Part shown: positions 8,633 through 17,533 of the stretch, piece after piece | Position numbering within the stretch: the stretch's first letter is position 1 | How the letters are laid out: the number at the start of each line of letters is the position of its first letter | Source: Thalassobius sp965218685 | GTDB taxonomy: Bacteria; Pseudomonadota; Alphaproteobacteria; Rhodobacterales; Rhodobacteraceae | DNA length: 64,000 nucleotides | Reading direction: 5' to 3' | Assembly (NCBI RefSeq): GCF_965218685.1 | Contig: NZ_OZ244657.1 | Coordinates: 744,001-808,000 of the forward strand | The notes under the pieces: model-generated | What the model was told of the DNA's origin: nothing | The model's database searches: none | Seen by the model: only the letters and a program-made list of their open reading frames with translations | Made by a program: the position numbers and the translations under genes

Positions 8633-11176
8633 ATGACGCGCTATTCTGCCGGCGAAATCGAAGCCAAGTGGCAAGAAGCCTGGGACAAGGCTGAAACCTT
8701 CAAGGCCGTCCGCAGCGACGACAAGCCGAAATACTACGTGCTGGAAATGTTCCCCTATCCGTCGGGGCGCATCCATATCGGACACGTGCGCAACTACACC
8801 ATGGGCGACGTGATCGCGCGCTATAAGATGTCTACCGGCCACAACGTGCTTCACCCGATGGGCTTTGATGCCTTCGGGATGCCGGCGGAAAATGCGGCCA
8901 TGGCGATTGGCGGGCACCCCAAGGAATGGACCTATTCCAACATCGACACGATGGTCGGTCAGATGAAGCCCTTGGGGTTCGCGCTGGACTGGACCCGGAT
9001 GTTTGCCACCTGCGACCCGGAATATTACGGCCAGCAGCAGTCGATGTTCATCGACTTCATCGAAAAGGGTCTGGTCTACCGCAAAAACGCCGTGGTGAAC
9101 TGGGACCCGGTCGATATGACCGTACTGGCCAACGAACAGGTGATCGACGGCAAGGGCTGGCGCTCGGGCGCCGACGTGGAGCGGCGCGAACTGACGCAGT
9201 GGTTCTTCAATATCTCTGATTTCTCGGGCGAGCTGCTGGACGCGCTGGACGGCCTGGATGACTGGCCCGCCAAGGTCAAACTGATGCAGGCCAACTGGAT
9301 CGGCAAATCGCGCGGGCTGCAATTCAGCTTTGAACGTACCGATGGCGGCGAGATCGAGGTCTATACCACCCGTCCCGACACGCTGATGGGGGCGTCCTTC
9401 GTGGGGATCTCGCCTGATCACCCGCTGGCCAAGGAACTGGAGGCTCAGCGCGCGGACGTTGCCGAGTTCTGCGCCGAGGCCCGCAAGGGCGGCACCACCG
9501 CCGAGGCGATTGAAACCGCTGAAAAGCTGGGTTTCGACACCGGGCTTAAGGTCAAACACCCGCTGGACCCGAACTGGGAGCTGCCCGTCTGGATCGCAAA
9601 CTTCATCCTGATGGATTACGGCACCGGCGCCGTGTTCGCCTGCCCCGCGCATGACGAACGCGACTTTGAGTTCGCCACCAAGTATGACCTGCCCATCATC
9701 CCGACCTTTGAACCGGTCGAGGGCGATTACCCGGCAGATGCCGCATATGTGCCCGTGAAAACGGAAAAAGTCCGCTATGTGAAGGGTTTCGCTGGGGCCG
9801 AGCTGCAAACCGGCGAAGAGGCCGTTGCCGCCGCCGTCGAACATTGCGAATCCAATGGCATCGGTCAGGGCGTGACGAAATTCCGCCTGCGCGACTGGGG
9901 CCTGTCCCGTCAGCGCTATTGGGGTTGCCCGATCCCCGTGGTACATTGCGACGACTGCGGCGTAGTGCCCGAGAAGAAAGAGAACCTGCCGGTCAAACTG
10001 CCCGACGATGTGACCTTTGACATCCCCGGCAACCCGCTGGATCGCCACCCGACGTGGCGCGATTGCGCGTGCCCCAAATGCGGCAAGCCTGCACAGCGGG
10101 AAACCGACACGATGGACACGTTTGTGGACTCCAGCTGGTACTTCGCCCGCTTCACCGCCCCGCGTGCCGACACGCCCACCGATCTGGCCGAGGCCGAATA
10201 CTGGATGAACGTCGACCAGTATATCGGCGGGATCGAGCATGCGATTCTGCACCTGCTGTACTCGCGCTTTTTTGCCCGCGCGATGAACATCTGCGGCCAC
10301 CTGCCCGAAAAATCCAAAGAGCCGTTCAACGCGCTGTTCACCCAAGGCATGGTGACTCATGCGATTTACAAAACCACCGGCGAAGATGGCCGCCCGGTTT
10401 ACCACTACCCCGAGGAAGTGGAACTGCGCGACGGCAAGGGTTATCTGGAAGACGGAACCGAGGTGACCATCGTGCCCTCGGCCAAGATGTCCAAGTCCAA
10501 GAACAACGTCGTGGACCCTGTTCAGATCATCCAGCAATACGGCGCCGACACCGCCCGCTGGTTCGTGCTGTCCGACAGCCCGCCCGAACGTGACGTGGAA
10601 TGGACCGCCGCCGGCGCCGAGGCTGCAGCCAAGCACTTGGCCCGTGTTTTCCGGATCGCCAGTGACGTCGCAGGCATGGACGCCGCCGATAACGCCAAAG
10701 AAGACGAGGCGCTGCTGCGCGCGATGCACAAATGCATCCATGACGTGACCGGCGGGATCGAAAGCTTTGGCTTCAATGCCTCGATCGCGAAACTCTATGG
10801 GTTCACCAATACGCTGGCGAAATCCAAGGCAGGCAAGGGCGCGAAAACCCAGGCCGCAAAGGTTCTGGCGCAGCTGATGTCACCCATGACCCCCCACCTG
10901 TCCGAGGAAATCTGGCAGCTGCTGGGCGGGACTGGTCTGATCGCCACGGCCGCTTGGCCCGCCGCGGATGAAAAAATGCTGGTGGATGATGCGGTCACCA
11001 TGCCGATCCAGATCAACGGCAAACGCCGCGCGGAAATCAGCGTGCCCAAGGATATGCCGAAGGAAGAGGTTGAAAAGCTGGCGCTGGCGCAGGATGCTGT
11101 GGTCAAGGCTCTGGATGGGGCCACACCGAAAAAGCTGATTGTTGTGCCCGGACGCATTGTGAATGTGGTTGTCTAA
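8633..11176 (+). CDS. leuS: Leucyl-tRNA synthetase
   Basis: An 847-residue class I aminoacyl-tRNA synthetase that charges tRNA-Leu. The HIGH signature is in PYPSGRIHIGHVRNY near residue 45, the editing domain includes YTTRPDTLMGASFV, and the KMSKS loop is in SAKMSKSKNNV near residue 620. The C-terminal anticodon-binding and tail regions are complete, and the length is normal for the family. The ATG at 8633 follows AGGAAAGG. The last 14 bases overlap lptE, which is typical of the alphaproteobacterial leuS-lptE-holA operon. Confidence 0.98.
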   Translation: MTRYSAGEIEAKWQEAWDKAETFKAVRSDDKPKYYVLEMFPYPSGRIHIGHVRNYTMGDVIARYKMSTGHNVLHPMGFDAFGMPAENAAMAIGGHPKEWTYSNIDTMVGQMKPLGFALDWTRMFATCDPEYYGQQQSMFIDFIEKGLVYRKNAVVNWDPVDMTVLANEQVIDGKGWRSGADVERRELTQWFFNISDFSGELLDALDGLDDWPAKVKLMQANWIGKSRGLQFSFERTDGGEIEVYTTRPDTLMGASFVGISPDHPLAKELEAQRADVAEFCAEARKGGTTAEAIETAEKLGFDTGLKVKHPLDPNWELPVWIANFILMDYGTGAVFACPAHDERDFEFATKYDLPIIPTFEPVEGDYPADAAYVPVKTEKVRYVKGFAGAELQTGEEAVAAAVEHCESNGIGQGVTKFRLRDWGLSRQRYWGCPIPVVHCDDCGVVPEKKENLPVKLPDDVTFDIPGNPLDRHPTWRDCACPKCGKPAQRETDTMDTFVDSSWYFARFTAPRADTPTDLAEAEYWMNVDQYIGGIEHAILHLLYSRFFARAMNICGHLPEKSKEPFNALFTQGMVTHAIYKTTGEDGRPVYHYPEEVELRDGKGYLEDGTEVTIVPSAKMSKSKNNVVDPVQIIQQYGADTARWFVLSDSPPERDVEWTAAGAEAAAKHLARVFRIASDVAGMDAADNAKEDEALLRAMHKCIHDVTGGIESFGFNASIAKLYGFTNTLAKSKAGKGAKTQAAKVLAQLMSPMTPHLSEEIWQLLGGTGLIATAAWPAADEKMLVDDAVTMPIQINGKRRAEISVPKDMPKEEVEKLALAQDAVVKALDGATPKKLIVVPGRIVNVVV

Positions 11177-11651
11177 ACGCCTTGCCTTGTTGATCTGCGC
11201 TGCTGCCCTTACGGGCTGCGGCTTTGCTCCGGCCTATGGGCCCACGGGGGCGGCCAGCAAACTGCAATCGCAAATCACCGTTGATGCGCCTGTCGACCTC
11301 GATCAGCAATTGCTGGTGCAAGAGCTGGAAAACCGTCTGGGCCGCACTGCGTCGGGGCGGTACCAGCTTGGCTATCAGCTGACCTATGAACAGGCCCGCA
11401 TGGCCGTGAGCGCCGATAACACCACCACTCGGTTCAACATCGTTGGCACGGTCGAGTACACGTTGCGCGACGGCTATAGCCAACAGGTTCTGACCCAAGG
11501 CAATGTCAGCGGGTTCACCGGCTATTCCACCACGTCCAGCACCGTGGCCACGCTGGCGTCCGAGCAAGATGCACGTAAGCGGCTGGCCGTGATACTGGCG
11601 GATCGGATCGTCACCCGGTTGATCTCGGCCGCGCCGGAGCTGGCGGAATGA
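11163..11651 (+). CDS. lptE: LPS-assembly lipoprotein LptE
   Basis: A 162-residue lipoprotein with signal MWLSKRLALLICAAALTGC and lipobox LTGC (Cys at residue 19). It fits the LptE/RlpB family, which plugs the outer-membrane LptD barrel and helps deliver lipopolysaccharide. Supporting features are the position between leuS and holA, GFAPAYGPTGAA straight after the lipobox, and the C-terminal DARKRLAVILADRIVTRLI helix. The start overlaps leuS by 14 bases and the end overlaps holA by four, so it is translated within that operon. Confidence 0.9.
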   Translation: MWLSKRLALLICAAALTGCGFAPAYGPTGAASKLQSQITVDAPVDLDQQLLVQELENRLGRTASGRYQLGYQLTYEQARMAVSADNTTTRFNIVGTVEYTLRDGYSQQVLTQGNVSGFTGYSTTSSTVATLASEQDARKRLAVILADRIVTRLISAAPELAE

Positions 11652-12658
11652 AACTGTCGGGTCGCGAGGCCGGGAGGTATTTCTCGTCCCCTGATGCGGG
11701 CAAAGCCGGGCTGCTGATCTATGGCGGAGACGCCATGCGCGTGGCCCTGAAACGCCAAGAGGTCATCACCGCCCTGATCGGCCCCACCGGCGAAGAGGAA
11801 ATGCGCCTGACCCGCATCCCCGCCGCCGATCTGCGCAAAGACCCGGCCATGCTGATGGACGCGGTCAAGGCGATCAGCTTTTTCCCCGGCCCCCGCGTTG
11901 CCTTTGTCGAGGACGCAACGGACGTCAACGCCGCCAAAGCGATCCTGCAGGCGCTGGAAGACTGGGCCGAGGGCGATGCACAGATCATTGTCAGCGCAGG
12001 TGCGCTTAAACCGACCTCGAAAATCCGCAAGGCCTTCGAGGGGCATCCCAACGCTTTCGCTGCCGCCCTGTATGACGATCCGCCCACCCGCGAAGAGATC
12101 GAGGCCGATCTGGCCCGTGCAGGTCTGGCAAACCTGGGCGATGGGGTCATGCAGGATCTGACCACACTGGCGCGCGATCTGCCTCCGGGTGATTTCCGAC
12201 AAACCCTTGAAAAGCTGTCGCTTTATAAACGCGGTGATGAAACGCCCGTCACCCCCGACGACGTCACCGCCTGCGCCCCTGCCTCGACCGAGGCAGCGCT
12301 GGATGACGTTCTGAATATCGTGGCCGAGGGCCGAACGGCCGAGCTGGACCCGGTGCTGAAAAAGATGCAGGCCCAAGGCGCCAACCCGGTGTCCCTGTGC
12401 ATCGGTGCGATGCGGCATTTCCGGACGCTTTATGCCGTGGCCGCCAACCCTGGTGGGCGCGTATTCATCCCCGGCAGTTTCAAGCAAAAGGAACGGGTGC
12501 AGCGGCAGGCCAAGGGCTGGGGCGCGGCCAAGCTGGAAAACGCCCTGACAATCCTGACCGACACGGATCTAAAGCTTCGTTCGGCCGGACAGACGGCACC
12601 GGCGATGGCCCTTGTGGAACGGATGCTGATCCGTCTGGCGATGCTGAGCAGACGTTAG
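11648..12658 (+). CDS. holA: DNA polymerase III subunit delta
   Basis: A 336-residue clamp-loader delta subunit, which opens the sliding clamp. It shows the family layout: an N-terminal domain with LLIYGGDAMRVALKRQEVI, the middle region FFPGPRVAFVEDATD and LKPTSKIRKAFE, and the C-terminal collar domain with NPVSLCIGAMRHFRTLYA. The ATG overlaps the lptE stop (ATGA). Length agrees with the usual 330-350 residues. No change from family expectations was seen. Confidence 0.95.
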   Translation: MKLSGREAGRYFSSPDAGKAGLLIYGGDAMRVALKRQEVITALIGPTGEEEMRLTRIPAADLRKDPAMLMDAVKAISFFPGPRVAFVEDATDVNAAKAILQALEDWAEGDAQIIVSAGALKPTSKIRKAFEGHPNAFAAALYDDPPTREEIEADLARAGLANLGDGVMQDLTTLARDLPPGDFRQTLEKLSLYKRGDETPVTPDDVTACAPASTEAALDDVLNIVAEGRTAELDPVLKKMQAQGANPVSLCIGAMRHFRTLYAVAANPGGRVFIPGSFKQKERVQRQAKGWGAAKLENALTILTDTDLKLRSAGQTAPAMALVERMLIRLAMLSRR

Positions 12659-12737
12659 GTTTCTCTGGCAATTCCCGGCCAGTTGTCCTTTGGTTGGCCC
12701 CGGAAACAGCGCCATGCGCGCCAGCAGGGAGAACACC

Positions 12738-13322
12738 ATGTATCAAGTGATCGGCGAAACCTATAGCCGCGCCTCGCGCGTGACCTGGATGCTCGAGGAG
12801 CTGGGCCAACCCTACGAACAGATCAAAGTGTCGCCGCACTCGAGCGAAGCATATGAACACAACCCCTCGGGCAAGATCCCTGCACTGAAAGAGGGCGACG
12901 TGGTGCTGACCGACTCGACCGCGATCCTGACCTATCTGGCCGACAAGCACGGCGGCATGACCTATCCCGCCGGCACGATCGAGCGCGCCCGCCAGGACGG
13001 TCTGACCAACATGATCCTGGACGAGCTGGACGCAGTATTGTGGACCGGTGCGCGCCACAGCTTTATCCTGCCCAAGGACAAGCGCATGCCCGAGGTCAAG
13101 GAAAGCCTGAAATGGGAATTCGCCCGCAATTGCGACAGGCTGGCCGATCGTCTGGAAGGCCCGTTCCTGATGGGCGACAAGATGACCATCCCCGACATTA
13201 TCGCGGTGCACTGCCTGAACTGGGCTTTCTCGGCCAAATTCCCGCTAGAGAACGAAAAGCTACTGGCTTACTCCAAGGAAATGCGCGCACGCGAGGCCTT
13301 TAAGCGCGCGATGTCGAACTAA
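12738..13322 (+). CDS. Glutathione S-transferase family protein
   Basis: A 194-residue soluble transferase. The N-terminal thioredoxin-like domain has YSRASRVTWMLEELGQPYE with a possible catalytic Tyr or Ser near residues 8-9, the cis-proline in NPSGKIPALK, and the glutathione-binding TDSTAIL. The C-terminal helical domain includes MGDKMTIPDIIAVHCLNW, with the GST N-capping motif. It would conjugate glutathione to an unknown electrophile. The start ATG at 12738 follows AGGGAG. It lies 79 bases after holA and is convergent with the flavoprotein gene. Confidence 0.92.
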   Translation: MYQVIGETYSRASRVTWMLEELGQPYEQIKVSPHSSEAYEHNPSGKIPALKEGDVVLTDSTAILTYLADKHGGMTYPAGTIERARQDGLTNMILDELDAVLWTGARHSFILPKDKRMPEVKESLKWEFARNCDRLADRLEGPFLMGDKMTIPDIIAVHCLNWAFSAKFPLENEKLLAYSKEMRAREAFKRAMSN

Positions 13323-13327
13323 CGCAG

Positions 13328-14482
13328 CTACGACAGGGCGCGGGCGGCATGATCGCCCGCCCATTTTCCGGTGGCCAGACAGGCAGTCAACAGATAGCCC
13401 CCCGTCGGGGCCTCCCAATCCAGCATCTCTCCGGCTGCGAAGACACGCGGATGGGATTTCAGCGACAGATCGGGATTAAGCGCGCCAAGGCGCAGCCCGC
13501 CTGCGGTCGAGATCGCCTCGTCTATGGGATACGGCCCGGCAATCGGCACTGGCAGGGCCTTCAGCACCGCCGACGGATCCTTGGGCAAAGGCCGGGCGAA
13601 CTCCATCACCAGCGCCCGCTTCACCGGATCCCGCAGCAGTTTGCGCAACCGGTTCGAGGTGCTGTGCTTGGGGTTGGTGCCAGCGTATTTGCGGGCAATC
13701 TGATCGGCGGTCTGGTCCGGCATCAGGTCCAGCGTCAGCGGCGCCCCCTCGCGCAACGCGCGCGACACCGCATAAACGCCTCCGCCTTCTATACCGCGTT
13801 CGGACACGACAAACTCGGCCCGCACTTGGGTGTTACCGGCCCTCAGAATCACATTCTTGACGGGTTGGCCGAAATGCGCAGCCATATGCGCGGACCACGA
13901 AACCTGAAAGCCCATATTAGCGGGCTGGAACGGGGTCAGTTGATCCTTTGACATCTGTTCAGCCCACGCCCCGTCCGAGCCCAGCCGCGCCCAACTGGCA
14001 CCACCACACGCCAGGATCACCACATCGGGGTTCAAGGTCTGAACCCCCTCGGGCGTATCGAAACTTGGCTGCTCCAGCCCCTCGGTCCAGCGCCAGCGGG
14101 TACGCAGCGTGACGCCTTGTCTGGCCAACCGCGCCAACCACGCCCGCAGCAGCGGCGAGGCTTTCATCACCTTGGGAAACACCCTTTTGGACGACCCTAT
14201 AAAGATCTCTTGGTCCAACCCCTCGGCCCAGTGCATTACCGCTTGGGGCGGGAAGTCCTGCAGCATCGGGCGCAGGAACGGCGCGGCCTCGGAATAGGCG
14301 GCCAAGAAGGTATCAAACGGCTCGTCCTTGGTCAGGTTCAACCCGGATTTTCCAGCCATCAGCAATTTGCGCGCGGGGCTGGGCTTGGCCTCGGCCACGG
14401 TGACCTGATGCCCGACCGCAGACAGCCGATCCGCTGCCATCAGACCCGCCGGGCCTGCCCCTATGACCAGGGCGTGGCTCAT
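13328..14482 (-). CDS. HI0933-like (TIGR03862-type) NAD(P)/FAD-dependent flavoprotein
   Basis: A 384-residue flavoprotein. It has the N-terminal dinucleotide motif ALVIGAGPAGLMAADRL, the adjacent KLLMAGKSGLNLTKDEP stretch seen in the HI0933 group, a central VVILACGGASWARLGSDG segment, and the C-terminal FAD motif RVFAAGEMLDWEAPTGGYLL. The catalytic role of this group is not established; members are often called oxidoreductases. The first codon overlaps the stop of the upstream mechanosensitive channel gene by four bases (ATGA), so the two are cotranscribed. Confidence 0.9.
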   Translation of the reverse strand: MSHALVIGAGPAGLMAADRLSAVGHQVTVAEAKPSPARKLLMAGKSGLNLTKDEPFDTFLAAYSEAAPFLRPMLQDFPPQAVMHWAEGLDQEIFIGSSKRVFPKVMKASPLLRAWLARLARQGVTLRTRWRWTEGLEQPSFDTPEGVQTLNPDVVILACGGASWARLGSDGAWAEQMSKDQLTPFQPANMGFQVSWSAHMAAHFGQPVKNVILRAGNTQVRAEFVVSERGIEGGGVYAVSRALREGAPLTLDLMPDQTADQIARKYAGTNPKHSTSNRLRKLLRDPVKRALVMEFARPLPKDPSAVLKALPVPIAGPYPIDEAISTAGGLRLGALNPDLSLKSHPRVFAAGEMLDWEAPTGGYLLTACLATGKWAGDHAARALS

Positions 14483-15801
14483 GTAGGAAGGCCGTTCTTG
14501 AACTCGACCACGCGATGCGGATAGGGGATCTCGATCCCGTTGTCCTTGAGCGCGTTCCAGATCGCGAACAGCACCTGCGAGGTGTATTTGTTCCGCCCGT
14601 CATCGATCCCGTTCACCCAGAACTCAAGGCAGAAATCAACGCCGCTCTCACCAAACCCACGCAATTCGCAATCGGGTTTTTCAGGGTCAGTCAGTACAAA
14701 AGGCAGCTTGGCCACGGCGGTTTCGATGATTTCGGGGATCGCGTTGATGTCCGTATCATAGCTGACCGAAAATTCCGCCTCGTACCTGTTCGCGCTGCCC
14801 TGATCCGAATAGTTTACGACGCGCGTGGTAATGAAATCCTCGTTCGGAACAACGATCCAGCGACCATCAAAGGTTTCCAGAATGGCAGCGCGTGCGGTCA
14901 TCTTTATGATGGTCCCAGCCTCGCCCCCATCCAGCTCGACGTAGTCCCCCACGGTTGCCTGACCTTCAAGCAGCAGGATCACGCCAGAGATAAAGTTCGA
15001 AGCGATCTTCTGCAGGCCAAAGCCCAGACCAACACCCACGGCACCGGTCAGTACCGCAAGCGAGGTCAGCGGAATGCCCATGATGTTCAGGAAAATCAGG
15101 AAGGCAACGCCGAAAATCGCGATCTCGGCGGCCTTCACAGCCAGTTGCCTGGTCGCCGGGCGCATGGCTTTTTGCTTTTGAATCAGGCTGACAGACTGGT
15201 CATTCGACCACCGCCCCAGCCAGAAAATCACCCCGCCCAGAACGATGAACCGGATCAGATCCAAAAGCGAGAACGACAGGTTCCCAAGCGGCACCACTGC
15301 TTCGTCCAGCTTGCTCGTCGCGATCTCAAGCAGGCCCAGCGTGTACACAGCCGCGATGGGCAGCATCACGTAACGCCCCAGCAGCTTGAAGAAGGGATCC
15401 TGGATAATCTCGCGCACCAGCAGGCGCACGGCGATGAACAGGAACACCCGCTTACCGAACGCAATCACCGCCCCGGAACCAAAGATCGAACGGACAACGC
15501 TCTCCCCGACCCCGGTGAAAACCCACGCCAGCAAGGGCAGCAGAAGCGGCAGGAACTGGTGCAGGAATAACCGTGCTTTGGCGGTATATCCCGCCTCGGC
15601 CGAGGGGTTCAGGAACCGCGAAAGGATCGGCTGCAACCGCTTGTTGGCAAACCGAGCGGCAAACCACGCGACCAGCAACAGCCCGAATTGCGACCACGCT
15701 TCGGGGCTCAGCAGCCAGCTTTGCGCAAGCTCCCACAGCTGCAAAGCATAGCTGGCAATCTCTTGCACGATCTCGGGCTGGTCCGACAGATCAAATTCCA
15801 T
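14479..15801 (-). CDS. MscS-family mechanosensitive ion channel
   Basis: A 440-residue membrane protein with about five N-terminal hydrophobic helices. The conserved MscS pore and beta domain follows: LTSLAVLTGAVGVGLGFGLQKIASNF (glycine/alanine-rich TM3 near residues 250-275), then VGDYVELDGGEAGTIIKMTARAAILETFDGRWIVVPNEDF. It releases solutes during hypo-osmotic shock. It is longer than E. coli MscS because of extra N-terminal helices. The stop overlaps the flavoprotein start by four bases. Confidence 0.93.
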   Translation of the reverse strand: MEFDLSDQPEIVQEIASYALQLWELAQSWLLSPEAWSQFGLLLVAWFAARFANKRLQPILSRFLNPSAEAGYTAKARLFLHQFLPLLLPLLAWVFTGVGESVVRSIFGSGAVIAFGKRVFLFIAVRLLVREIIQDPFFKLLGRYVMLPIAAVYTLGLLEIATSKLDEAVVPLGNLSFSLLDLIRFIVLGGVIFWLGRWSNDQSVSLIQKQKAMRPATRQLAVKAAEIAIFGVAFLIFLNIMGIPLTSLAVLTGAVGVGLGFGLQKIASNFISGVILLLEGQATVGDYVELDGGEAGTIIKMTARAAILETFDGRWIVVPNEDFITTRVVNYSDQGSANRYEAEFSVSYDTDINAIPEIIETAVAKLPFVLTDPEKPDCELRGFGESGVDFCLEFWVNGIDDGRNKYTSQVLFAIWNALKDNGIEIPYPHRVVEFKNGLPT

Positions 15802-15843
15802 ACCGCCTAACTCCTTGAAAACCGTTACACTCAGTTCACACCG

Positions 15844-16071
15844 TCATGCCGTGACAACCCGCGCAACACAAGTGTTCCCACGCAACAAGCCCCGATCTGC
15901 CCGCTGCGCAATCGCCCAATCCTGCGTCGCACGAAACAAAGCCTGAATCACCTCATCCCCAGGCTGAAAGGCGGCAAAGGCGCGCAAAGCTATCGGTCCC
16001 CACCCAACCCGAGGCCGCCAGGCCGAGGTATCAAGCGCGCGCGTCAGCGCGCTCCTTTGGATCAGCGGCAC
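15844..16071 (-). CDS. Possible 75-residue hypothetical protein
   Basis: A short frame beginning with GTG at 16069-16071 overlaps the end of the crotonase gene by ten bases. An AAGGAG sits only two bases before this GTG, too close to be a good ribosome site. The product has no signal peptide or recognised motif. Without it, the 260-bp stretch between the channel gene and the crotonase is empty. It may be only an untranslated operon tail. Confidence 0.25.
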   Translation of the reverse strand: MPLIQRSALTRALDTSAWRPRVGWGPIALRAFAAFQPGDEVIQALFRATQDWAIAQRADRGLLRGNTCVARVVTA

Positions 16072-16667
16072 AACTCCTTGATCCCGACGGCGATCTCTGG
16101 CTTGGCGGCCAGCGTGTCCGACGCGATCTCGCGCGCGGCGGCAACCACATCCCCGTCGATCACCCGGTCGATCAGACCAAAGCTCAGCGCCTCTTCCGCC
16201 ATGATCTTCTGGCCGCCCATCAGGATCAGCTTGGTCCGTGACGGCCCGATCAGCGCAGCCATGCGTTTCGGGTCCGAGGGCTGGGGCAGATAACCCAGCT
16301 TCATCACCGGATAGAAAAACTTGGCCCCCGGCACAGCCAGCCGGATATCGCAGGCCAGCGCCATCCCGTTCGCGCCCCCGGCCAGCGTGCCGTTCAGCGC
16401 AGCGATGGTCAGCCCTGGCAACGCGGCCACGGCACCGGACAGGCGTTCCCACAGCGGAGAAGTCGCCAGGCCCGCCCGCGCCTCATCAAGGTCAGCGCCG
16501 GCGCTGAATACTTTGCCCACACCCGTCAGGATCACCACGCGCGCCTCGGCCGCGCTTTCGAAGGTTTCGCACAGGCGCTCCAGCATCTCGCCGGTCAGCG
16601 AGTTCGCCTTGTCGGGCCGGTTGATCGTAACGATCCACAGCCCGTCCTCTTTGGTGACATCAATCAT
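16062..16667 (-). CDS. Crotonase-fold (enoyl-CoA hydratase/isomerase family) protein, short
   Basis: A 201-residue crotonase-fold protein. The oxyanion-hole segments are visible: VFSAGADLDEA near residue 55 and LNGTLAGGANGMALACDIRLA near residues 90-110. Aligned by eye to classical enoyl-CoA hydratase, the two catalytic glutamates appear replaced (FFYPVMKLG where PE is expected, RTKLILMGG where a second Glu is expected). The usual GGTQRL is SDPKRM. The C-terminal region is about 50-60 residues shorter than typical. It is therefore probably a CoA-ester enzyme other than a true hydratase. Its start overlaps the upstream SDR stop by four bases, so both likely act in one pathway. Confidence 0.85.
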   Translation of the reverse strand: MIDVTKEDGLWIVTINRPDKANSLTGEMLERLCETFESAAEARVVILTGVGKVFSAGADLDEARAGLATSPLWERLSGAVAALPGLTIAALNGTLAGGANGMALACDIRLAVPGAKFFYPVMKLGYLPQPSDPKRMAALIGPSRTKLILMGGQKIMAEEALSFGLIDRVIDGDVVAAAREIASDTLAAKPEIAVGIKELCR

Positions 16668-17410
16668 ACCAGCCCTACCTCGCGTCTGATGTTTTCATCC
16701 CTCAGCGAAACCTCTTGCCCGCACAGACCGTCGCCTGCAGGGCCGCTCATCCAAAGCAGGCACTTTGCGACCCATTCGGGTGGGATGTGATCCTCCCACT
16801 CCAGCTGCGCCACCGGACCCACGCCGCTGGCCTTGATCTCGCGTTGCATCTGGGTGGCCACCGTTCCGGGGGACAGGCCCATGATCCGCATTCCCTTGTC
16901 CTGCATCTCACGATCACCGCACCGGGTCAGCATCGCCGCCCCAGCTTTGGAGCTGCAATAGTGGCTCCAGCCGATCAGGGCGTTATGCGCCGCGCCCGAG
17001 GAAATGGTGATCACCGTTCCGCCGCCGTTCTCCATCATCACTGGGGCCGCGGCCCGCATCCCGTAATATGGTCCTTTGAGGTTCACATCGATCACCGCCC
17101 CCCAGGCCTGCGGGTCCGAGTCGGCCAGATCAGCCACGGGTTCGATCACACCAGCGTTGTTGATCAGGATATCCAGACCGCCATAGGTCTCGACCGACGT
17201 TTGCACGGCACGTTCGACATCCGCATAAACGGCCACGTCACCGACAACCGCTGCGCCCCCGATCTCGGCCGCGATTGCCTCGATCCTGTGACCCGAGCGC
17301 GCCATCAACACAACGTTCGCGCCCGCATTGGCGAATTCCCGCGCAGCCATTTCTCCGATTCCACGGCTGGCGCCAGTGATCAGAGCCGTCTTTCCTTTAA
17401 AATCGGCCAT
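16664..17410 (-). CDS. Short-chain dehydrogenase/reductase
   Basis: A 248-residue classical SDR. The cofactor motif TGASRGIGEMAA is near residue 13, NNAG near residue 88, the catalytic serine in ISSGAAHN, and Y-x3-K in HYCSSKAG near residue 150, followed by LSPGTVATQM. An NAD(P)-dependent alcohol or ketone oxidoreduction is expected; the substrate is unknown. It forms a two-gene operon with the crotonase-fold protein, which suggests a hydroxyacyl-type substrate (inference). It is divergent from the DUF2125 gene. Confidence 0.92.
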   Translation of the reverse strand: MADFKGKTALITGASRGIGEMAAREFANAGANVVLMARSGHRIEAIAAEIGGAAVVGDVAVYADVERAVQTSVETYGGLDILINNAGVIEPVADLADSDPQAWGAVIDVNLKGPYYGMRAAAPVMMENGGGTVITISSGAAHNALIGWSHYCSSKAGAAMLTRCGDREMQDKGMRIMGLSPGTVATQMQREIKASGVGPVAQLEWEDHIPPEWVAKCLLWMSGPAGDGLCGQEVSLRDENIRREVGLV

Positions 17411-17533
17411 GTGCCCTCCATCTGTTAGCCATGTGGTAAACTGCAGACCTGTCAGGGTCCAGCCGCTTGGCCCTTGACCCTCCTGCTCATTGGTCCGAAG
17501 CTAAGCGCAATTTGAAAACGAGGAAGGTTCATT

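Noticed and set aside
8606..10741. A 711-codon open frame antisense to leuS
   Set aside because: It lies wholly opposite a certain leuS gene, has low-complexity histidine/glycine-rich composition typical of a mirror frame in GC-rich DNA, and no recognisable domain.
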